From Nitrospinota bacterium (GTDB lineage Bacteria > UBA8248 > JACPRG01), in contig JASLXW010000297.1 of NCBI GenBank assembly GCA_030740135.1, positions 1-5,435 on the forward strand: a stretch of 5,435 nucleotides of DNA, written 5' to 3'. Position numbers and translations under genes: made by a program. Positions 1 to 5,435 of the stretch are shown in pieces (within the stretch, counting starts at the first letter, position 1; each line of letters begins with the position of its first letter). Below the pieces are notes generated by a model. That model searched no databases and was not told the DNA's origin. It saw only the letters and a list, made by a program, of their open reading frames with translations.

Positions 1-494
1 TCGAAGGCGTGGTTCATCGTCAGGTACGGGGCGTCCCACGCGCCGTAGGCCCCGAGCCGCTCGAACTCCTCGCGCTGAATCTTCACGAACCGCTCGGCGA
101 ACGCCCGGCACCGCCGCCGCTTATCCGAGGCGGGGATAGTGTCCTTCTCCTTCCCCAGCTCCAGGTCCACCTGGTGCTCGATGGGCAGGCCGTGGCAGTC
201 CCAGCCGGGCACGTACGGGGCGTCGAGCCCTTCCATCGTCCGGGCGCGGACGATGAAGTCCTTGAGCACCTTGTTGAGGGCCGTCCCCATGTGGATGTGG
301 CCGTTGGCGTAGGGGGGGCCGTCGTGGAGGATGAACTTCTCCGCCCCCCGCCGGGCCTCGCGGACTTTGGCGTACAGGTCCATCTCCTTCCAGCGCTCGA
401 GCCGCTTGGGCTCGTTCACCGGGAGGTTGGCCTTCATGGGGAAGTCCGTCCGGGGGAGGCTCAGCGTTTCTTTGTAGTCGCGTTCTTCCGTCAT
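1..494 (-). CDS. ileS: Isoleucyl-tRNA synthetase, N-terminal part (cut by window edge)
   Basis: Isoleucine-tRNA ligase, a cytoplasmic class I synthetase that activates isoleucine with ATP and charges tRNA-Ile. Only the first 164 codons lie in the window; the rest continues beyond position 1. Seen in the sequence: the N-terminal block [20 protein letters not shown] (residues 6-25), typical of bacterial IleRS; the signature [14 protein letters not shown] (57-70), which carries the HIGH-motif region; [10 protein letters not shown] (74-83); and [13 protein letters not shown] (95-107), a hallmark of IleRS. The start is ATG at 494-492, because the conserved N-terminal block begins only a few residues later; the next in-frame ATG (residue 20) would remove it. 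No Shine-Dalgarno is visible before the chosen start. The fourth position of the HIGH motif is Thr (HMGT), not His. The gene lies 77 bp downstream of trpS on the same strand with no obvious terminator or strong promoter between, so it is probably cotranscribed. The family identification is very secure. Confidence 0.96.
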   Translation of the reverse strand, partial: MTEERDYKETLSLPRTDFPMKANLPVNEPKRLERWKEMDLYAKVREARRGAEKFILHDGPPYANGHIHMGTALNKVLKDFIVRARTMEGLDAPYVPGWDCHGLPIEHQVDLELGKEKDTIPASDKRRRCRAFAERFVKIQREEFERLGAYGAWDAPYLTMNHAF

Positions 495-571
495 GAGGGT
501 TCGCACAATCCGGGAGTGATGATTTGCGGGGATTCGGACTTCAGTCTTCGCGCCGGGGCGGCATGTCCCGA

Positions 572-1564
572 CTATAAGTGCATCGCGGCCTTGGCCTCGT
601 CCAAGGTTTTTCGCGCCTCCTCCCGGGCCTTCCGGCTTCCCTCCTCCAGGACGTCCCGGACCGAGTCCGGGTCGGCAAGGATCTTCCGCCGCCGCTCCTG
701 GATGGGCCCCAGCATCTCGGTCAGGTTCGCGTGGAGGACCTTCTTGCAGTCCACGCAGCCGATCTCGGCGGTCCGGCAGCCTTGGGCGGCCCACTTCAGC
801 TCATCGTCGGACGAGAAGACTTTGTGCAGGTCGTAGACCGGGCAGACGTCGGGGTCGCCGGCGTCGTTGCGGCGCTTTCGGGCCGGGTCGGTCACCATGG
901 TCATGATCTTTTGCCGCAGGGGCTCTCCCTCGTCGCCCAGATAGATCGCGTTGCCGTAGCTCTTGCTCATCTTCCGGCCGTCGGTGCCGGGGAGCTTGGG
1001 GACTTCGGTCAGCCTCGGCGCGGGCTCGGGGAAGACCTCGGATTTCGAGATGTGGTTGAACCGGCGGACGACCTCCCGGGTCAGCTCGATGTGCGCCACC
1101 TGGTCCACCCCCACGGGCACCCAATTGGCCTTGTAGATGACAATGTCGGCCGCCTGGAGGAGGGGATAGCCCAGGAAGCCGTACGTGCCCAGGTCCACAT
1201 GGGTCATCTCCTGCTGCTGTTCCTTGTAAGAGGGGACCCGCTCCAGCCAGGCCAGGGGGGTGATCATGGAGAAGAGCAAGTGAAGCTCCGCGTGCTCGGG
1301 GACCCGGGACTGGACGAAGATCGTGCTGCGCTCCGGGTCCAGGCCGGCCGCCATCCAATCCACGGCCATCTCCGTGATGAGGGTCTGGAGGTCGCCGGTG
1401 TCGTCGTAATCGGTGGTGAGGGCGTGCCAGTCGGCCACGAAGAAAAAGCAGCGGTAGCCCTCCTGGAGGTCCACCCAGTTTTTCAGCGCGCCGAAATAGT
1501 TGCCCAGGTGCAGCCTGCCCGATGGCCGCATCCCGCTGAGGACCCGCTCCGGTTTCGCGTCCAA
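572..1564 (-). CDS. trpS: Tryptophanyl-tRNA synthetase with predicted iron-sulfur Cys motif
   Basis: Tryptophan-tRNA ligase, a cytoplasmic class I synthetase that forms Trp-AMP and charges tRNA-Trp. The 330 residues match the usual bacterial TrpRS length. Seen: [18 protein letters not shown] (10-27) with HLGN as the HIGH motif; ADWHALTT (44-51); YPLLQAADI (133-141), with QAAD in the tryptophan site region; [16 protein letters not shown] (149-164), the conserved dimer/active-site segment; and GRKMSKS (196-202), the KMSKS loop. Cysteines 241, 263, 270 and 273 form C-x21-C-x6-C-x2-C, close to the [4Fe-4S] motif described for Thermotoga maritima TrpRS. The C-terminal tail (about 288-328) is a charged helix rich in Lys, Arg and Glu. 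The start is TTG at 1564-1562, chosen because a strong purine-rich Shine-Dalgarno lies 8 nt upstream and no ATG precedes the signature motif. The stop is TAG. It follows the S2P protease gene by 70 bp without a clear promoter, so the two are likely one operon. Confidence 0.96.
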   Translation of the reverse strand: MDAKPERVLSGMRPSGRLHLGNYFGALKNWVDLQEGYRCFFFVADWHALTTDYDDTGDLQTLITEMAVDWMAAGLDPERSTIFVQSRVPEHAELHLLFSMITPLAWLERVPSYKEQQQEMTHVDLGTYGFLGYPLLQAADIVIYKANWVPVGVDQVAHIELTREVVRRFNHISKSEVFPEPAPRLTEVPKLPGTDGRKMSKSYGNAIYLGDEGEPLRQKIMTMVTDPARKRRNDAGDPDVCPVYDLHKVFSSDDELKWAAQGCRTAEIGCVDCKKVLHANLTEMLGPIQERRRKILADPDSVRDVLEEGSRKAREEARKTLDEAKAAMHL

Positions 1565-1572
1565 CGATTGAT

Positions 1573-1583
1573 TTCCTTCCCTT
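1573..1583 (-). promoter_or_regulatory. Shine-Dalgarno of trpS
   Basis: On the minus strand this reads AAGGGAAGGAA and ends 8 nt before the TTG at 1564. It is the strongest ribosome binding site in the window and is the main reason for accepting a TTG start for trpS. Confidence 0.75.
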
Positions 1584-1634
1584 GACGATGTCGCCCCGAT
1601 CCCGACGGGCCCGGCGGCTCCGACGGTTCGATCC

Positions 1635-2261
1635 TCAAAGCCCGTACATGCGGATGAGGACGTGGATGATCGGGAAGACCGTGTAGTCGAGCACCCGAAA
1701 AAAGATGAGCCCCAACAGAATGAAGAACCCGTAGGGCTCGATTCGGCTGAACGTGATCGAGCCTTGGGGGGGAAGCAGTCCGTTCAGGATGCGGCCTCCG
1801 TCCAGGGGCGGGATCGGGATCAGGTTGAAGACCATCAGCGCCAGGTTGATGACGATGCAGCGCTGGACGATCAGGAACAACGGCGTGTGCCCCCAGAAGG
1901 TGTCCCCGGCGTAGGGGATCGGAATCAAATGATAAATCCCCACGAAGCCCGTGGCGAGGATGAGGTTCGACGCCGGTCCGGCGAGGGCGATCCACATCAT
2001 GTCACGGCGGGGGTTTTGGAGGTTCCTCACGTCCACCGGGACGGGCTTGGCCCACCCGATGAAGCGCGTGACGACGAAGACGAGCGTGCCCAGCGGGTCC
2101 AGGTGTTTCAGCGGGTTCAGGGTCACCCGCCCCAGCATCCGCGCCGTCGGGTCGCCCAGGCGGTCGGCCATCCATCCGTGTGCCGCCTCGTGCACGCAGA
2201 GGGCAAGCAGCATGGCGGGCAACATGACGGCGATCTGCCGGACGATCAGGTTAATGTCCAC
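1635..2261 (-). CDS. Site-2 protease family (M50) integral membrane metalloprotease
   Basis: A compact 208-residue intramembrane zinc metalloprotease of the S2P/M50 family. Members cleave substrates within or near the membrane; the substrate here is unknown. Seen: the zinc motif HEAAH (24-28) inside the first hydrophobic segment (about 8-30), followed by GWMADRLGDPTARMLGR (29-45) and TLNPLKHLDPLGTL (47-60), both typical of the short S2P subgroup; GWAKPVPVD (69-77); ALAGPASNLILA (92-103); and NLIPIPPLDGGRIL (146-159), whose Asp154 is the third zinc ligand. Other hydrophobic segments lie at about 88-112, 127-150 and 176-202. There is no PDZ or CBS domain, so this is the minimal core. The start is GTG at 2261-2259, with GAGGA upstream. 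It lies before trpS on the same strand, an arrangement I recall from Geobacter-like genomes. A housekeeping role in membrane protein turnover is inference. Confidence 0.93.
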   Translation of the reverse strand: MDINLIVRQIAVMLPAMLLALCVHEAAHGWMADRLGDPTARMLGRVTLNPLKHLDPLGTLVFVVTRFIGWAKPVPVDVRNLQNPRRDMMWIALAGPASNLILATGFVGIYHLIPIPYAGDTFWGHTPLFLIVQRCIVINLALMVFNLIPIPPLDGGRILNGLLPPQGSITFSRIEPYGFFILLGLIFFRVLDYTVFPIIHVLIRMYGL

Positions 2262-2271
2262 GGTTTCGGTG

Positions 2272-2276
2272 TCCTC
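2272..2276 (-). promoter_or_regulatory. Shine-Dalgarno of the S2P protease gene
   Basis: The minus strand reads GAGGA, 10 nt before the GTG start at 2261. It supports this GTG, which also places the HEAAH motif at the usual distance from the N-terminus. Confidence 0.6.
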
Positions 2277-2309
2277 GGGTTCGGCCGCACGTCCGCGATA
2301 AATCGAAAC

Positions 2310-2338
2310 CTCTTAGCAAACGCCCGAGACGGTGTCAA
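2310..2338 (-). promoter_or_regulatory. Sigma70-like promoter for the S2P-trpS(-ileS) group
   Basis: On the minus strand a perfect TTGACA -35 box (2338-2333) is followed by a 17-nt spacer and TAAGAG (2315-2310) as a weak -10 (3 of 6 matches). Transcription would start near 2303, giving a leader of about 42 nt before the GTG at 2261. It sits in the 88-bp gap after the nucleotidyltransferase gene. The perfect -35, ideal spacing and intergenic location support it; the poor -10 lowers confidence. Confidence 0.55.
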
Positions 2339-2350
2339 TTTGGAGACGGT
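2326..2350. repeat. 8-bp direct repeat around the -35 box
   Basis: GAGACGGT occurs at 2326-2333 and again at 2343-2350, 17 bp apart start to start. The left copy overlaps one edge of the proposed -35 box and the right copy touches the stop codon of the nucleotidyltransferase gene. It could be an activator or repressor site, or chance. Confidence 0.4.
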
Positions 2351-4992
2351 CATTTCACCCCGTGAAGGGTCAGGAGCCGCCGGACGTAAGCGCGCTCGTG
2401 GATCTCGCCCGCCTCGATGTCCCCGTCCAGCAGGGCGTCCCGCGCGGCCCCCAGGAGCTCCCCGTACAGGGGCCCCGGCTCCACGCCCATCGCCAGCAGG
2501 TCCTTTCCCCCGATGGCCGGATTCACGTCTCGCAGATGGGTCAGGTGCAAAGAGACGCGTTTCTTGGCCCGCTGGGAGGGCGCGACCGCCAGGCTGTAGA
2601 GCAGGATCTCGATCTTCAGGGGGTGGAGGAGCCGGTAGACGGCGCTCGGCGAAACCTCTTCCCCGGAGAGTCCGGCCAGGATGTTCTCGACCTCTCGGCG
2701 GCCCTGGAGGGTTGGGTCGCATCGACGGCCGGGCAGGGCCAAGCGGGCGCATGCGGCCTCCGCTTCCCCATCGGTGAGATCCCCGAGCAGGCCCATGAGG
2801 TAGACCCGCCAGGCCTCCGCCGGCTCTTCGGAGAACAGCAGCTTCCACCAGGCGAGGGCCCGATCGATGTCTCCGAAGCGCCGCCGGAGGGCGGGGGTTT
2901 CCCGGAGCCTCGGGTGGATGAACCGGAGCAGTTTCAGCTCGCCCAGGCGGGCGACGCACCGCCAGGGCTCCGGCCCGTCGAGGATGAGTCGAAGCTCGGT
3001 GAACAGGCGGCTTCCCGAAAGCCGGTCGATCAGGTTGCCGCGGACGGCGTGGTCCAGGAGGGTCCGGGTTTGCGCGCCGATGGTGAATCCGTACCGTTCC
3101 GAGAAGCGGACGGCGCGAAAGGCGCGCGTCGGGTCCTCCACGAAACTGAGGTTGTGCAGGGCGCGGAGGACCTTGTCCTTCAGGTCGCGCCGGGCGCCGA
3201 AGAAGTCCAGCAGTCTCCACGCCCCCTCGCCGTTCAGTTGGACGGCCATCGCGTTGATGGAGAAATCCCGCCGGGACAGGTCCGTCCGGATGTCGCTCAT
3301 CTCGACGACGGGCAGCGCCGCGGGCTGTTCGTAGTATTCCACCCGGGCCGTGGCCACGTCCACCTTCCGGCCGTCGGGCAGCGTCACCACGGCGACGCCG
3401 AACCGGGGGTGCGCTTTATAGCGTCCTCCCATCCGCGCCCCGAGCGCCCGGGCGAAGGCGATTCCGTCGCCTTCCACCACGAGGTCCACGTCCAGGTTGT
3501 CGATGTCGAGCATCAGGTCCCGGACGATTCCGCCGACAAGGTAGACGCGGCAGCCTTGCGCCTCCGCCGTATGCGCCGCCTCCTCGAGGACCTCGTATAC
3601 GGGCCCCGAGAGGCGGTCGCGGGCCAGCGTCCGCACGCTTCGCGTGTAGGGTTCGTCCCCACGGCTTTTCGCGTTGCGCTCCTGTTGGAGGAGCCGGAGG
3701 GCGTCCCCCCGGGCGATGATCCCTTCCAGGGGGGCGTGGCCGCCCTCCTCCACGGTTGGATCGGTCTGGCCCAGGACGGGAATCGCCTTTTGCCGGCGGC
3801 CCAGGATCAGCTCCAGGGCCCGGTCCGCCGGGGCGTCAGGCGTCAGGGTCTCGAAGTTTCGGTTCATGGAATCGGCCACGCGTTCCGCCCCGAGGCCGTG
3901 AACGATGGCCTTTTCCACGGCCGGGCGCGTGATCAAACCGGCGACGCGCCGCCCTTCCATCACGGGCAGGGTGTTGAGGTTGTATCGGGTCATCAGGTCC
4001 CCGGCGTCGCGAATCGGGTCCTCCGCCCCGACGGTCCGCACAGGGGACGCCATGATTTCTCCGGCCCTTCGGCGGCCGTGCGTTTCCCGGTGGAGCCGCT
4101 CGACCAGCCGGTCCCGGGCCTGGAAGAGCGTGAGGTCCTTGATTGAGGACGAGGCGGCGGAGGGGTGGCCGCCCCCGCCGAAGGACGCCGCGACGGCCCC
4201 GACGTCGATCTCGGGGACACGGCTCCGGGCGATCAATTGGACCTTTCCTTCCAACCGAACGAGAAAGAAGAAAGCGGGCGCGTCGTGGGCGGCCTGAAAC
4301 TTCTGGGCGACCAGGGCGACGTCATCCACGTACTCCTCGCGGGAGGCCGTGGCGACGGCGACGGGAACGCCCAGAACGCGAATGGACTCGGCGGACTCCA
4401 TCAACTCGTGCAGGAGGGCGACCTGGACGGTGTTCAGCTCGCGGTGCACCCAGTCGGCCACGGCCGCCGGGTCCGCTCCGCGGGAGGCGAGGAAGGCCGC
4501 CGCCTCCAGGTCCCGCGTCGTGGTGTTGACGGAGGAAAAGCTTCGCGTGTCCTCGTGTATCCCCAGGCTGAAGAGGGTGGCCTCCTCCGGGGTGATCGGA
4601 ATGTCCCGCGTTCTCAGAATGTCCACCAAAATGGTCGTGGTCGCCCCGACGGGACGGATGTCCTCGACGTCGGCCCGGAAATCCCGGATCGCCTCCGCAT
4701 GGTGGTCGTACACGTGCACCGGGACGTCCGCGCGGTCGAGCAGCTTCTGGAATTCTCCGATCCGGCCCCTGGACTGGGTGTCCACGACGATGAGCCGCCG
4801 AACCGCGTCCGGTTCCACCTGGCGCGGCTTGAGGACCTGAAACGGACAGCGCCCGGACCGGAGGTACTCCCGCACCGAGGGTTCCTGAGAACCGGAGAAG
4901 GCCGGCTTCGCGCCGGGGTAAAGCTTTTCCGCGGCCGCCATGGCGGCCAGACAGTCGAAGTCGGCGCTGATGTGACAGGTGATCAGGTCCAT
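2350..4992 (-). CDS. DHH phosphoesterase - CBS pair - tRNA nucleotidyltransferase fusion (CCA- or A-adding enzyme)
   Basis: An 880-residue multidomain protein. Its C-terminal half is a class II tRNA nucleotidyltransferase, which adds all or part of the 3'-CCA to tRNA. Domains: (1) DHH phosphoesterase, about 1-155, with H7, D11 and D13, D71 in IVVDT, the D96-H97-H98 triad in VYDHH, and D148 in GIHEDT, so all metal ligands look intact; (2) DHHA1, about 205-285, with GGGGH (272-276); (3) two CBS domains, about 312-372 and 373-438; (4) nucleotidyltransferase head, about 480-630, with LVGG (485-488), catalytic D501 and D503, RRDFSINAM (574-582), D596 in LDFFGARRD, and EDPTR (619-623); (5) RNA-binding region, about 640-700, then a helical tail with GKDLLAMGVEPGP (829-841). 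I recall the same order in the Aquifex aeolicus A-adding enzyme, so A-addition with a separate CC-adding partner is plausible. An ATG at 4992 is preferred because the conserved DHH strand starts there; a GTG at 5040 would add 16 residues of low-complexity character. Confidence 0.93.
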   Translation of the reverse strand: MDLITCHISADFDCLAAMAAAEKLYPGAKPAFSGSQEPSVREYLRSGRCPFQVLKPRQVEPDAVRRLIVVDTQSRGRIGEFQKLLDRADVPVHVYDHHAEAIRDFRADVEDIRPVGATTTILVDILRTRDIPITPEEATLFSLGIHEDTRSFSSVNTTTRDLEAAAFLASRGADPAAVADWVHRELNTVQVALLHELMESAESIRVLGVPVAVATASREEYVDDVALVAQKFQAAHDAPAFFFLVRLEGKVQLIARSRVPEIDVGAVAASFGGGGHPSAASSSIKDLTLFQARDRLVERLHRETHGRRRAGEIMASPVRTVGAEDPIRDAGDLMTRYNLNTLPVMEGRRVAGLITRPAVEKAIVHGLGAERVADSMNRNFETLTPDAPADRALELILGRRQKAIPVLGQTDPTVEEGGHAPLEGIIARGDALRLLQQERNAKSRGDEPYTRSVRTLARDRLSGPVYEVLEEAAHTAEAQGCRVYLVGGIVRDLMLDIDNLDVDLVVEGDGIAFARALGARMGGRYKAHPRFGVAVVTLPDGRKVDVATARVEYYEQPAALPVVEMSDIRTDLSRRDFSINAMAVQLNGEGAWRLLDFFGARRDLKDKVLRALHNLSFVEDPTRAFRAVRFSERYGFTIGAQTRTLLDHAVRGNLIDRLSGSRLFTELRLILDGPEPWRCVARLGELKLLRFIHPRLRETPALRRRFGDIDRALAWWKLLFSEEPAEAWRVYLMGLLGDLTDGEAEAACARLALPGRRCDPTLQGRREVENILAGLSGEEVSPSAVYRLLHPLKIEILLYSLAVAPSQRAKKRVSLHLTHLRDVNPAIGGKDLLAMGVEPGPLYGELLGAARDALLDGDIEAGEIHERAYVRRLLTLHGVK

Positions 4993-4995
4993 GCG

Positions 4996-4999
4996 CTCC
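4996..4999 (-). promoter_or_regulatory. Possible Shine-Dalgarno for the nucleotidyltransferase fusion
   Basis: GGAG on the minus strand lies 3 nt before the ATG at 4992, closer than ideal. The alternative GTG at 5040 has only GGAAAG 5 nt upstream, and the predicted transcript would begin just 15 nt before it. Neither site is strong, so the start rests mainly on homology to the DHH domain. Confidence 0.35.
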
Positions 5000-5061
5000 G
5001 CTCGTGACCGGAGGGGGTTTCTGTTGTCCGCGGAATCCACGGAGTCTTTCCAACCCCCTTG

Positions 5062-5090
5062 AATATAGATTTCGGAGCGGGCTCAATCAA
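5062..5090 (-). promoter_or_regulatory. Sigma70-like promoter for the nucleotidyltransferase fusion
   Basis: The minus strand shows TTGATT (5090-5085), a 17-nt spacer and TATATT (5067-5062), matching 4 of 6 and 5 of 6 consensus positions. It lies in the most AT-rich patch of the divergent intergenic region. The start of transcription would be near 5055, giving a leader of about 63 nt to the ATG at 4992. A second TTGATT overlaps at 5094-5089, but its 21-nt spacing is too long. Confidence 0.65.
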
Positions 5091-5135
5091 TCAAGTCCGG
5101 CGGGGGCGCGCCTGGGCGCGGGGCCGGCGGTTTGG

Positions 5136-5164
5136 TTGAAAGGCGGGCGAAGGGGTGTTAGATT
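5136..5164 (+). promoter_or_regulatory. Sigma70-like promoter for the nfeD-family gene
   Basis: TTGAAA (5136-5141), a 17-nt spacer and TAGATT (5159-5164) match 4 of 6 consensus positions each, with a TG at 5156-5157 forming an extended -10. The start would be near 5171, leaving a leader of about 42 nt. It is divergent from the nucleotidyltransferase promoter; the two -35 boxes are about 45 bp apart, so a shared regulator could reach both. Confidence 0.55.
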
Positions 5165-5202
5165 TTCACTAAGGGTTGACCCACCGATTTCCTCGCGGAA
5201 TC

Positions 5203-5206
5203 GAGG
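5203..5206 (+). promoter_or_regulatory. Shine-Dalgarno of the nfeD-family gene
   Basis: GAGG lies 6 nt before the ATG at 5213, an ideal distance, and fixes the start. The same bases form the 3' arm of a short perfect stem (CCTCG 5191-5195 with CGAGG 5202-5206). Confidence 0.7.
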
Positions 5207-5212
5207 CTCGGC

Positions 5213-5435
5213 ATGGCCGGAAGCCGATCACTTCTGCGGAACCTCATTCTCCCGCTCTCTCTTTGCGCCGTCGTCCTCCTGCCCGCTCTCTCCGGTTCGG
5301 ACGCCGACAAGAAGTCGGACGGGCGGACCGTCCTTGTTCTGAACGTCGAGGGCGTCATCAATCCGGCGACGGCCGAGTATATCGTCAAGGGGCTCGCGGA
5401 GGGGAAGACGCGGGGGGCCGAGTTGATTGTCCTGC
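5213..5435 (+). CDS. NfeD-family membrane-bound serine protease (ClpP class), N-terminal part
   Basis: The first 74 codons of a secreted or membrane-anchored protein that runs off the right edge, with no stop in the window. Residues 1-28 look like a signal peptide: Arg5 and Arg9, then a hydrophobic core LILPLSLCAVVLL (11-23), then a likely cleavage zone around Ala25-Gly28. A short charged linker (SDADKKSDG, 29-37) follows. Then come the strand VLVLNVEGVINPATAEYI (40-57) and an Ala/Lys/Glu-rich helix leading to ELIVL (70-74). This pattern is the start of the SppA/ClpP-like domain of long NfeD proteins (NfeD1b type), which usually continue with a Ser/Lys protease domain, several membrane helices and a C-terminal OB-fold, often next to a stomatin/SPFH gene. 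The catalytic residues are outside the window and cannot be checked. The start is well supported by the Shine-Dalgarno at 5203-5206. Role: probable membrane proteolysis with a stomatin partner (inference from family). Confidence 0.85.
   Translation, partial: MAGSRSLLRNLILPLSLCAVVLLPALSGSDADKKSDGRTVLVLNVEGVINPATAEYIVKGLAEGKTRGAELIVL

Noticed and set aside
495..571. T-box or other tRNA-sensing leader ahead of ileS or trpS
   Set aside because: The gaps are only 77 and 70 nt and lack a T-box core sequence and a terminator hairpin.
9..836. 275-codon plus-strand frame across ileS and trpS
   Set aside because: It spans two real genes and their gap on the other strand and shows no family motif.
578..1585. 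335-codon plus-strand frame opposite trpS
   Set aside because: Antisense shadow; the minus strand has HLGN and KMSKS motifs at the right spacing.
1565..1634. Rho-independent terminator or promoter between the S2P gene and trpS
   Set aside because: GC-rich inverted bits exist, but none is followed by a T run on the minus strand and no -35/-10 pair stands out.
1662..2777. 371-codon plus-strand frame opposite the S2P gene and the end of the fusion gene
   Set aside because: Charged, low-complexity translation with an Arg/Pro/Gly-rich tail; it crosses a real intergenic region and promoter.
2332..4146. 604-codon open frame on the plus strand, opposite the nucleotidyltransferase fusion
   Set aside because: Its protein is rich in Gly, Arg, Pro, Asp and Val with no recognisable domain, while the opposite strand encodes motif-complete enzymes. 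It is an antisense shadow typical of GC-rich codons.
4165..5007. 280-codon plus-strand frame opposite the DHH domain
   Set aside because: Shadow of the DHH/DHHA1 coding frame, whose catalytic motifs are clear on the minus strand.
5258..5270. Lipoprotein signal (lipobox) around Cys18 of the nfeD-family protein
   Set aside because: The residue before Cys is Leu and the Cys lies in the middle of the hydrophobic core, so an ordinary signal peptide fits better.
5004..5342. 112-codon plus-strand frame across the divergent promoters and nfeD start
   Set aside because: Ser/Arg/Pro-rich with no motif, out of frame with the well-supported nfeD-family gene that it overlaps.

Overview
The window is GC-rich bacterial chromosome, densely coding. 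It holds four genes on the minus strand and the start of a fifth on the plus strand. The gene set is housekeeping: two class I aminoacyl-tRNA synthetases, a tRNA nucleotidyltransferase, a membrane protease and an NfeD/ClpP-type membrane serine protease. I see no mobile element, CRISPR array, prophage or tRNA gene. The fusion of DHH, CBS and tRNA nucleotidyltransferase domains, the Cys-cluster TrpRS and the S2P-trpS neighbourhood recall Desulfobacterota/Geobacter-like, Acidobacteriota, Nitrospirota or Aquificota genomes. This assignment is a guess from gene architecture; no taxonomic marker is present.

Layout. Positions 1-494 (minus) are the N-terminal 164 codons of isoleucyl-tRNA synthetase, cut by the window edge. 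Positions 572-1564 (minus) are a complete tryptophanyl-tRNA synthetase with a TTG start and a Cys motif of the iron-sulfur TrpRS type. Positions 1635-2261 (minus) are a compact M50/site-2 protease with a GTG start. Positions 2350-4992 (minus) are an 880-residue protein joining a DHH/DHHA1 phosphoesterase, a pair of CBS domains and a class II tRNA nucleotidyltransferase. Positions 4993-5212 are a divergent intergenic region with one good sigma70-like promoter in each direction. From 5213 (plus) an NfeD-family membrane-bound serine protease begins and runs off the right edge.

How they work together. Transcription on the minus strand appears to run from the divergent promoter through the nucleotidyltransferase gene. 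A second promoter with a perfect TTGACA -35 box in the 88-bp gap at 2262-2349 then serves the S2P-trpS-ileS group. Three of the four minus-strand genes serve tRNA: 3'-CCA (or terminal A) addition, then Trp and Ile charging. The two membrane proteases (S2P and NfeD/ClpP) suggest membrane protein quality control, but nothing in the sequence ties them to the tRNA genes beyond proximity.

The points most worth a second look are the three-module nucleotidyltransferase fusion, the C-x21-C-x6-C-x2-C motif of TrpRS, and the HMGT form of the HIGH motif in IleRS. The ileS start without a Shine-Dalgarno, the direct repeat around the S2P promoter and a small hairpin over the nfeD ribosome binding site are weaker leads. 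I found no clearly undescribed system here.
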